Below the pieces are notes generated by a model. It saw only the letters and a list, made by a program, of their open reading frames with translations. It was not told where the DNA came from and made no database searches. A stretch of DNA of 11,218 bases. Origin: DASSBG01 sp965651365. GTDB lineage: Bacteria > Pseudomonadota > Gammaproteobacteria > Xanthomonadales > Rhodanobacteraceae. The position numbers and the translations under genes are program-made. Shown here piece after piece: positions 6,073-11,218 of this stretch (position 1 is its first letter; the number at the start of each line of letters is the position of its first letter). Location of the stretch: positions 1 to 11,218 of the forward strand of contig CBFGSA010000092.1 in assembly GCA_965651365.1 (NCBI GenBank), written 5' to 3'.

Positions 6073-6990
6073 ATGTTCTTTCGCAACCTGACCCTGTTCC
6101 GCTTTTCCACCGCAGCCGGCAAGGCGCTGGACGATCTCGAAGCGCATCTGGCCGAGCAGCCACTGCGGCCGTGCGGGCCGATGGAACTGTTCACGCGCGG
6201 CTTCGTGTCGCCACTGGGGCCCGATGCCGACATGCTGTCTCGCACGCTGGACACGTTCAGCCTGTTCAGCCTGGGCCAGGAAGACAAGCTGCTGCCGGCG
6301 GCCGTGGTGGCCGCGGAAACCAGCCGCCGGGCACGCGAGAAGGCGGCCAGCGAAGGCGGCCCGGTCAGCGCACGTCAGCGCCGGGGCATCAAGCAGTCGG
6401 TGGTCGAAGAGCTGCTGCCGCGGGCTTTCAGCCGACCGTCGCGCACCGATGCCTATGTCGACCGCAAAAACGGCTGGCTGGTCATCGACACGGCCAGCCG
6501 CAAGAAGGCCGAGACCCTGCTCGGCAGCCTGCGCGAAGCTCTGTCCAGCTTCCCTGCCCTGCCGTTGGCGGCCAGCGAAACACCACGCGCCCTGCTGACG
6601 CGCTGGCTGGAAAGCGGCGATCTGCCGGACGGCCTTGAACTGGGTGACGAATGCGAGCTGCGCGATCCGGGCGACAGCGGCGGCGCCGTGGTGCGCTGCC
6701 GCCATCAGAATCTGGCCGGCGACGAGATCGCCGAGCACCTGCGCAGTGGCAAGCAGGTGCATCAGCTCGGCCTGCACTTCAACGACCGCATGAGCCTGGT
6801 GCTGGGCGAGGACCTGGTGATCCGCAAACTGAAATTTCATGATGTGGTAATCGAGGAATTGAGCTACGATTCGACCGAAGACGCCAGTGCCGAGATCGAT
6901 GCCCGCTTTGCCCTGATGAGCCTGGAATTGGAGAAATTGCTGGAGCACATGCAAACCTGGTTCGGACTGTCCCGGCCGGAGCCGGCCTGA
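6073..6990 (+). CDS. rdgC: recombination-associated protein RdgC
   Basis: This 305-residue protein (E. coli RdgC is 303) forms a DNA-encircling ring-shaped dimer and modulates RecA-dependent recombination. The N-terminal FFRNLTLFRF and RPCGPMELFTRGFVSPLG (residues 32-49) are family signatures. The central IKQSVVEELLPRAF (106-119) and NGWLVIDTASRKKAETLL (133-150) match the conserved core, with Phe119 next to the position of the reported finger Phe of the E. coli protein. The C-terminal LGLHFNDRMSLVLGEDLVIRKLKF block is also typical. GAGG (6064-6067) lies 5 bases before the ATG. The next gene begins 19 bases after the stop and is probably in the same operon. RdgC occurs in beta- and gammaproteobacteria, which helps place the organism. 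Confidence 0.96.
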   Translation: MFFRNLTLFRFSTAAGKALDDLEAHLAEQPLRPCGPMELFTRGFVSPLGPDADMLSRTLDTFSLFSLGQEDKLLPAAVVAAETSRRAREKAASEGGPVSARQRRGIKQSVVEELLPRAFSRPSRTDAYVDRKNGWLVIDTASRKKAETLLGSLREALSSFPALPLAASETPRALLTRWLESGDLPDGLELGDECELRDPGDSGGAVVRCRHQNLAGDEIAEHLRSGKQVHQLGLHFNDRMSLVLGEDLVIRKLKFHDVVIEELSYDSTEDASAEIDARFALMSLELEKLLEHMQTWFGLSRPEPA

Positions 6991-7009
6991 ATTTCCCGGG
7001 GTACGGTGC

Positions 7010-7768
7010 GTGCACACTTTCGGCAGCGACTGGCTTGAGCTGTCCGCTTCGGACGGCGGCATCATTCGGGTTCGCAAGACACCGCATCCGCGCGCCCGAC
7101 ACCTGCGCCTGACCGTCACCGCCCAGGGCGCCCGCCTGTCCTGCCCGCATGGCACGCACCCGGCCAAGCTGTTCGCGTTTCTCGAAAAAAACGGCGTGTG
7201 GCTGGAGGGCAAGCTGGCCGAACTCAAGCGCAATGATGCACGGCGGCCGCCGCTGGTTGCGGGCCTGGGCAACCGGATCATGCTGGGTGGCGAGGAACTG
7301 GCGCTGCGCTGGCAATCGGCGCCATGTGCGGCCGTGGAACAGCGCGCTGACGCCATCGTGCTGCATCTGCCGCGGCCGCGCGATGCCTCCAGTCTGGTGC
7401 GAGCGCGCAATCTGTTGCGGGATCACCTGGAGACGCGCATTCGCCGCGACACGGCCCGCTGGCTGCCGCGCTACGTCGAGGCCATTGGCCGTGCCCCCAA
7501 TGCCCTGCGCATTCGCCCGCTGAAAAGCCTGTGGGGCAGCCTGGACAGCCACAACCGCATAAGCCTGGATCTGTCGCTGGCCCTGGCTCCGCGCGCAGCT
7601 CTGCGCTATGTGCTGGTGCACGAGCTGGCACACCTGCGCGTGCGCAACCACTCGCCCCGCTTCTGGCACCAGGTCGAAGCCCTGATGCCCCACTACAAGC
7701 TGCAACGCGACTGGCTGCGCCAAAATGGCGACACCCTCAAAATCGAAATCGAACGCCTCCTGGGCTGA
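7010..7768 (+). CDS. YgjP-like M48/DUF45 zinc metallopeptidase
   Basis: This 252-residue protein of the YgjP/DUF45 metallopeptidase family (SprT-related zincin fold) is probably cytoplasmic. The zinc site is HELAHLRVRNHSPRFW (residues 204-219): His204 and His208 as the HExxH ligands, Glu205 as the catalytic base and His214 as the likely third ligand. The IRPLKSLWGSLDSHNRISLD stretch (168-187) just before it is characteristic of the family. The N-terminal half is a beta-rich region with PHPRARHLRLTV. The GTG at 7010 has GGGG 8 bases upstream and is the only well-placed start, 19 bases after the rdgC stop. Because SprT-type zincins act in DNA-protein crosslink repair in eukaryotes, the pairing with rdgC is suggestive, but YgjP itself has no settled substrate. 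Confidence 0.9.
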   Translation: MHTFGSDWLELSASDGGIIRVRKTPHPRARHLRLTVTAQGARLSCPHGTHPAKLFAFLEKNGVWLEGKLAELKRNDARRPPLVAGLGNRIMLGGEELALRWQSAPCAAVEQRADAIVLHLPRPRDASSLVRARNLLRDHLETRIRRDTARWLPRYVEAIGRAPNALRIRPLKSLWGSLDSHNRISLDLSLALAPRAALRYVLVHELAHLRVRNHSPRFWHQVEALMPHYKLQRDWLRQNGDTLKIEIERLLG

Positions 7769-7879
7769 GCCCCGAAGTCCGGATGATGCGGTTGCCTTGT
7801 GGGCTGCTGCTGAACGCAGCGAAGCGCACGATGACGTTGCGGCGCTGCGCGAGACGCCGGGGCGGCGGCGCGGCGGGCG
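7769..7879. other. intergenic gap between convergent genes, no recognisable element
   Basis: These 111 bases separate the YgjP-like gene from the minus-strand hydrolase. They are very GC-rich and contain only weak hairpins such as GCTGC-TGAAC-GCAGC (7806-7820). I see no T-tailed terminator, promoter or gene. Confidence 0.5.
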
Positions 7880-8875
7880 TCAACGCGGGTGGGCCGGCAG
7901 CATGAAGCGGGTGATGGCCTGGGCGGTGGCGTGGGATTTTTCCAGCATCGGCGCGTGCGAGCAGCCGAACAGGGTGGTGACGTCGATGCGCGGACTGGCC
8001 GTGAGGTTCCTGCGGAACACGTTGACGGCGTCGCTGCCGATCAGCGTGTCGTCGTGACACCACATCACCAGCACCGGCTTGTCGATTTTCGGCAACAGCG
8101 GCTCCAGCTCGCGCTGCCGGTCCGGCTGCATCATCTGGCGGTAGCTGCGCCGAATCATGTCCAGACGCGTGTCGTTGCGCCGGACCAGCACATCGGCGAA
8201 ACGGCCGGGCAGTGCTGGCGGCTTGGCGTACACCAGCTTCAACACCCGTTCCAGTCCGGCGCGGTCGGTGTAGGCAAACGGATTGCCATTGTCGAGCACC
8301 GACGCCAGATGCCCGACGCCGGCGCTGTCGACAAAGCCCACCGCCGCAACGTGCTCCGGGTGGGCACCCACGTGCAGGCCCGCGATCAGCCCGCCCATGG
8401 AGTGCCCGATCAGGATCAGGTTGCGCGGCGCCACCCGCTCGATGAATCCGGCCAGACGCTCGGCCTGGGCACGTGCGCCGTAGTCGGCACCGGCTTCGGG
8501 TAGCGAGGCGCCCCAGCCCGGCAGGTCCGGGATCACGACCCGGAAGTTGCCGGTCAGCTCCTTCGCCACCGGCACCCAGTTGTCGCGGCTGCCGTCGAAG
8601 CCGTGCAGCAGCATGATGGTCGGGCCGCTGCCGCCTTCGTAGTAGATCCATTTCTGATCGCCAACGTCAAGCGTGTGGCTTTCCAGCCCCGCAGCGCTGG
8701 CCTGGCGCCACTCGTTGAAGCGCAGCATCCACTGCGGCGCGAACAGGTAGATTGCGGCAAGAATTGCCGCCAGCACCAGCGCCAGCGCACCCAGTACCTT
8801 GAGCCGCCGCAGCAGCAGGCGGCGCCAAACGGGCGGGGGTCCCTTCGCTGATTGAGTTGATGTCATGCAGTCCAT
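7880..8875 (-). CDS. membrane-anchored alpha/beta hydrolase, lipase/esterase-like
   Basis: This 331-residue alpha/beta hydrolase has an N-terminal basic stretch (VWRRLLLRRLK) and one membrane segment (about residues 28-46, LGALALVLAAILAAIYLF). The catalytic domain should therefore be tethered to the inner membrane, probably on the periplasmic side. The oxyanion segment is LLHGFDGSRDNW (89-100). IPDLPGWGAS (115-124) follows, and the nucleophile elbow is GHSMGG (157-162) with Ser159. The acid is in WCHDDTLIG (272-280) and the histidine is His307 in GCSHAPMLE. The layout resembles family V bacterial lipases, but the substrate cannot be read from sequence. The ATG at 8875 is given; a second ATG at 8866 (MTSTQ) is equally possible, and neither has a convincing ribosome binding site. 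Its upstream region is the repeat-filled spacer at 8876-9187. Confidence 0.88.
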   Translation of the reverse strand: MDCMTSTQSAKGPPPVWRRLLLRRLKVLGALALVLAAILAAIYLFAPQWMLRFNEWRQASAAGLESHTLDVGDQKWIYYEGGSGPTIMLLHGFDGSRDNWVPVAKELTGNFRVVIPDLPGWGASLPEAGADYGARAQAERLAGFIERVAPRNLILIGHSMGGLIAGLHVGAHPEHVAAVGFVDSAGVGHLASVLDNGNPFAYTDRAGLERVLKLVYAKPPALPGRFADVLVRRNDTRLDMIRRSYRQMMQPDRQRELEPLLPKIDKPVLVMWCHDDTLIGSDAVNVFRRNLTASPRIDVTTLFGCSHAPMLEKSHATAQAITRFMLPAHPR

Positions 8876-8910
8876 TGTGCAGCAATGCTGGGCTCCGGGT
8901 CATCCTGCAC

Positions 8911-8929
8911 GGCACGCTTTTTTCGTGCC
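8911..8929. repeat. hairpin GGCACG / CGTGCC with T-rich loop
   Basis: GGCACG (8911-8916) and CGTGCC (8924-8929) form a perfect 6-bp stem around CTTTTTT. The hydrolase leader would carry the minus-strand version with an A-rich loop. The T run is inside the loop, not after the stem, so it is not a normal terminator. Confidence 0.6.
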
Positions 8930-8986
8930 ATCCCGGACAGCGCCCCTTTTTCATGTCATCCCGGACAGCGTCCCTTTTTTCATGTC

Positions 8987-9018
8987 ATCCCGGACAGCGC
9001 GCAGCGCTGATCCGGGAT
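8987..9018. repeat. 14-bp hairpin at the centre of the composite repeat
   Basis: ATCCCGGA-CAGCGC (8987-9000) pairs with GCGCTG (9004-9009) and TCCGGGAT (9011-9018). There is one bulged A at 9010 and a GCA loop. It is the most stable structure visible in the window. The third direct copy runs straight into it, so it looks like the core from which the flanking copies derive. Confidence 0.85.
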
Positions 9019-9062
9019 CCACTCGCTCCCTCAAAAATGATCTGCCAGCCGGTGGATCCCGG
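9012..9062. repeat. 11-bp perfect inverted arms overlapping the central hairpin
   Basis: CCGGGATCCAC (9012-9022) and GTGGATCCCGG (9052-9062) are exact reverse complements separated by 29 bases. The left arm shares CCGGGAT with the central hairpin's 3' strand, so the two foldings exclude each other. Confidence 0.85.
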
Positions 9063-9187
9063 GGTGACGGTGAGGGACTTCGTTGCGTCCGGGGTGACGG
9101 CGAGGAGGTTCATTCCGTCCGGACCAACGGGATCGAACCCGTGTGCCCAGAGCAACTTTCCCGTTCCCGACGCCCTGCTTCCTCCCT

Positions 9188-11104
9188 TCAATCCGACGAC
9201 TCACCCGACTTGTCCTCGGCAGCCTTCGCCTTCGACAGGATTGATTCGACCACGCGCTGGGTCATGGGGTGGTAGCCAGGCTTGGCCTTGACGTAGGCCT
9301 TTTCCGCATAAGCCAGCCCCGCAGGTGACTTGGCGAAGGCCTTGTACACGGGTGTAGTGAGGTACATGCGGCCGATGCGGCTCATGTAGGCGGCGGCCGC
9401 GGGCCATACCTCCTTGTCGCCGGCGGTGATGGCGTGCCTGTACCAGCGCATGCCGATCTCGGCGTTGGGCGTGCCGCTCAGGTGGAAAGCGGCATCCAGC
9501 GCCCTGATCTTGTCCAGCGGAGTCTTGTCGGGCAGGCCATCCAGAAAATACATCCACTCCTGGGTGTTCCAGGACCGCGTGTCGAGCGCCTCTGGCGTGG
9601 ACTTGTCGAGGAAATGCGTGTCGATATCGCCCGCTGCCAGCTTGCCCGCGAGAAAGGCCGTGCGCTGCTTGTCAATCAGATCGAAGTTGGGCGAGTCGGG
9701 CAGCTTGGCATCTTTGGGGATGCCGGTGCCATAGACCCAGTGCTTCACTTCGTCCCAGTGCATCTTGCCGGGGTGCTTGTCGGTCAGGGTCGGCTTGAGA
9801 TAGTCCAGCATCTCCTCGGTGGTGATGCTGTGGAAGGCGAAATGGTCGAAATAGCTTTTCAGCCAGGGATCGAAGATGGCGCGCCCGAAGCGCCGCTCCA
9901 GCGTGCGCAGAAACCACGAGCCCTTGTCGTAGGCGACATCGGACAGATTGTCGTCGGCGCCCACGCCGTGCGGGTCAGGCGCCAGCTTCTGGCTGTTCTT
10001 CGGCATGTCGCCGATCTTTTTTTCCAGTGCGCGTGCCGACAGCAGCACTTCCTCGTCGGCCTGCCGGGTGCCATAAAGCGCCTCGGTGATGCGGCCCTGG
10101 ACGTAGGTGGTGAAGCCCTCGTTGAGCCAGATGTCGCGCCAGCTTGCGGCGGTCACGAGATTGCCCGACCACGAATGCGCCAGCTCGTGCGCGATCAGCG
10201 ACACCAGCGACTTGTCGCCCACCAGCACGGTTGGCGTGGCGAAGGTCATGTTGGGGTTTTCCATGCCGCCGTAGGGGAAGGACGGCGGCAGCACCAGGAT
10301 GTCGTAGCGGCCCCAGCGGTACGGCCCGTAGAGCTTTTCCGCCGCGTCGATCATCTTTTCGGTGTCTTCGAACTCGTGCGCGGCCTTGGCCACGACGCTG
10401 GGTTCGGCATACACCGCGCTGCGCGGTCCGGTTTCGCGCACAGCCAGGTCACCAGCCGCAATCGCCATCAGGTAGGACGGAATCGGCCTGGGCTGCTCGA
10501 AGCTGAAATCGCCGTTGAGCGGATGTTTGGCATCGTTGATTGCGCTCATCACGACGCGGATTTCCCTGGGTGCCGTGATGTGGGCGTTGTAGGTGAAGCG
10601 GATCGCGGGTGAGTCCTGCAGCGGTATCCACGAGCGGGCATGGATCGATTCGGATTGGGAGAACATGAAGGGATACTTCTTGTCCGCGGTCTGCTCCCTG
10701 GTCAGCCACTGCAGGCCGGACGCCGTGGGCGCGGTGACATAGGCAATGCGTACCTGGTGTGGCTGATCGGGTGTCTCGATGACCAGCTTGCTGCCCAGCT
10801 CCTTGTCCGGCGCGGCCAGTTGATAATCCAGACGCTTGCTGCTGCCGTCCTCGCCCAGCGCACGCACGCTGGCGATGGCCAGATCGCGTGTATCCAGCAC
10901 CAGCTCGGTGGCCTTGGGGTCTTTCCAGTCCAGCGTCAGGGTCGCTTCGCCGCGCAGCTGCTTGCGCGCGAAGTCCATCGTCAGATCCAGATCAAGGTGG
11001 GTCGTGACCACCTTGTCGGGCTGGGCGCAGGAGTGCGGATCAGCGGCGCGCGCGGTCATGGGCAGCACCAGCACCACAAGGGCGAGGTTCAAGAGAAGAC
11101 GCAT
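9188..11104 (-). CDS. secreted M1 aminopeptidase, leukotriene A4 hydrolase type
   Basis: This 638-residue zinc aminopeptidase of family M1 would remove N-terminal residues from peptides outside the cytoplasm. MRLLLNLALVVLVLPMTARA (residues 1-20) is a signal peptide with an ARA-AD cleavage site and no lipobox. LQWLTREQTADKKYPFMFSQ (131-150) marks the leukotriene A4 hydrolase subgroup. The substrate-binding PYGGMENPN is at 277-285 and the zinc site HELAHSW at 306-312, with Glu329 in WLNEGFTTY as third ligand. The catalytic Tyr is probably Tyr392 in VAYDKGSWFL. The C-terminal third matches the helical LTA4H C-terminal domain (GTGIPKDAK, YRHAITAGDKEVWPAAAAYM). I chose the ATG at 11104 over that at 11113 because GGAA lies 9 bases before it and abuts the other. 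Bacterial members are peptidases; epoxide hydrolase activity should not be assumed. Confidence 0.93.
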   Translation of the reverse strand: MRLLLNLALVVLVLPMTARAADPHSCAQPDKVVTTHLDLDLTMDFARKQLRGEATLTLDWKDPKATELVLDTRDLAIASVRALGEDGSSKRLDYQLAAPDKELGSKLVIETPDQPHQVRIAYVTAPTASGLQWLTREQTADKKYPFMFSQSESIHARSWIPLQDSPAIRFTYNAHITAPREIRVVMSAINDAKHPLNGDFSFEQPRPIPSYLMAIAAGDLAVRETGPRSAVYAEPSVVAKAAHEFEDTEKMIDAAEKLYGPYRWGRYDILVLPPSFPYGGMENPNMTFATPTVLVGDKSLVSLIAHELAHSWSGNLVTAASWRDIWLNEGFTTYVQGRITEALYGTRQADEEVLLSARALEKKIGDMPKNSQKLAPDPHGVGADDNLSDVAYDKGSWFLRTLERRFGRAIFDPWLKSYFDHFAFHSITTEEMLDYLKPTLTDKHPGKMHWDEVKHWVYGTGIPKDAKLPDSPNFDLIDKQRTAFLAGKLAAGDIDTHFLDKSTPEALDTRSWNTQEWMYFLDGLPDKTPLDKIRALDAAFHLSGTPNAEIGMRWYRHAITAGDKEVWPAAAAYMSRIGRMYLTTPVYKAFAKSPAGLAYAEKAYVKAKPGYHPMTQRVVESILSKAKAAEDKSGESSD

Positions 11105-11135
11105 GTCGAACATTTCCGGTTTGCATGAAGCGCCC

Positions 11136-11141
11136 AGTATG
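11136..11141 (-). promoter_or_regulatory. possible -10 element of the aminopeptidase gene
   Basis: CATACT on the minus strand, preceded by TGG, would start transcription about 24 bases before the ATG at 11104. No acceptable -35 is seen. The remaining bases to the window end show no gene. Confidence 0.25.
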
Positions 11142-11218
11142 CCAGCTTCGGCCCGTGATCTCGTGGGTCTTTCGGCATGGCATGGATTGTGCCGGCGGCT
11201 CGCATCAGGGGCAGCAGG

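Larger units (their letters stand above)
8898..9130. repeat. composite intergenic repeat, direct copies left and inverted copies right
   Basis: The 312-base gap between two minus-strand genes holds a structured repeat. On the left, CATGTCATCCCGGACAGCG with a leading T5-T6 run is repeated at about 28-29-base spacing: 8924-8942 (CGTGCC variant), 8952-8970 and 8981-8999. A decayed copy lies at about 8899-8917. On the right, units starting GGGGTGACGG recur every 30 bases (9061-9090 and 9091-9120, 24 of 30 identical), with a decayed third unit from 9121. The right-hand GTCCGGGGTGAC (9087-9098) is nearly the reverse complement of the left-hand GTCATCCCGGAC, so the whole is roughly palindromic. The GTCATCCCGGAC theme is typical of dispersed intergenic repeats in many proteobacterial genomes. 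I see no coding sequence here. Confidence 0.8.

Noticed and set aside
6007..7410. 467-codon open frame on the minus strand across rdgC and the YgjP-like gene
   Set aside because: Both plus-strand genes are clear family members with ribosome binding sites. The antisense frame runs through two genes and their spacer and resembles nothing known to me.
9121..9148. Minus-strand ACGGGTTCGATCCCGT, which resembles a tRNA T arm
   Set aside because: The loop would be six bases or the stem mispaired, and no anticodon arm or acceptor stem can be fitted around it. It is the decayed end of the composite repeat.
9434..10612. 392-codon open frame on the plus strand opposite the M1 aminopeptidase
   Set aside because: It is antisense to a gene with a full set of M1 motifs. 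Its translation has no recognisable domain, and long antisense frames are expected in GC-rich coding DNA.
1..11218. Defence system, prophage, insertion sequence, CRISPR array or toxin-antitoxin pair
   Set aside because: All substantial genes belong to core or envelope families. No transposase, integrase, direct-repeat spacer array or small paired genes were found on either strand.

Overview
The window is GC-rich and densely coded. It looks like an ordinary stretch of core chromosome from a gammaproteobacterium. RdgC is confined to beta- and gammaproteobacteria. The order cytochrome c5 - small alpha/beta hydrolase - ZapE, together with the tRNA-Gly(CCC) sequence, makes me favour Xanthomonadales/Lysobacterales or a close relative. 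That placement is an inference from memory of gene families, not a search.

Left end (1-2342): a tRNA-Gly(CCC) gene on the minus strand is cut by the window edge. Seven perfect copies of CACCGGG lie immediately upstream of it. A plus-strand gene for an exported FecR/DUF6600 protein with a long basic Arg/Pro/Ser/Ala tail follows. Next (2343-5660): a SMUG1-type uracil-DNA glycosylase on the minus strand is divergent from a membrane-anchored cytochrome c5-like protein, which has the clearest sigma-70 promoter in the window. Then come a COG2945-type alpha/beta hydrolase and zapE, joined by a 4-base TTGA stop/start overlap. Middle (5661-7768): a small inverted-repeat element, a YdcH/DUF465 coiled-coil protein on the minus strand, and the pair rdgC and a YgjP-like zinc metallopeptidase on the plus strand. 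Right end (7769-11218): two minus-strand genes, a membrane-anchored lipase-like alpha/beta hydrolase and a secreted leukotriene-A4-hydrolase-type M1 aminopeptidase. A 312-bp intergenic region between them is filled with direct and inverted repeats.

Functionally the genes are a mixture: DNA repair and recombination (SMUG1, RdgC), respiration (cytochrome c), cell division (ZapE), envelope or secreted proteins (FecR/DUF6600, M1 peptidase, lipase-like hydrolase) and small housekeeping proteins. I see no phage, insertion sequence, CRISPR, toxin-antitoxin or defence system. The least explained sequence is non-coding: the heptamer array in the probable tRNA leader, the multi-arm repeat at 8898-9130 with two mutually exclusive hairpins, and the repeat between zapE and the YdcH gene. 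Four of the nine protein genes appear to start at GTG or TTG.
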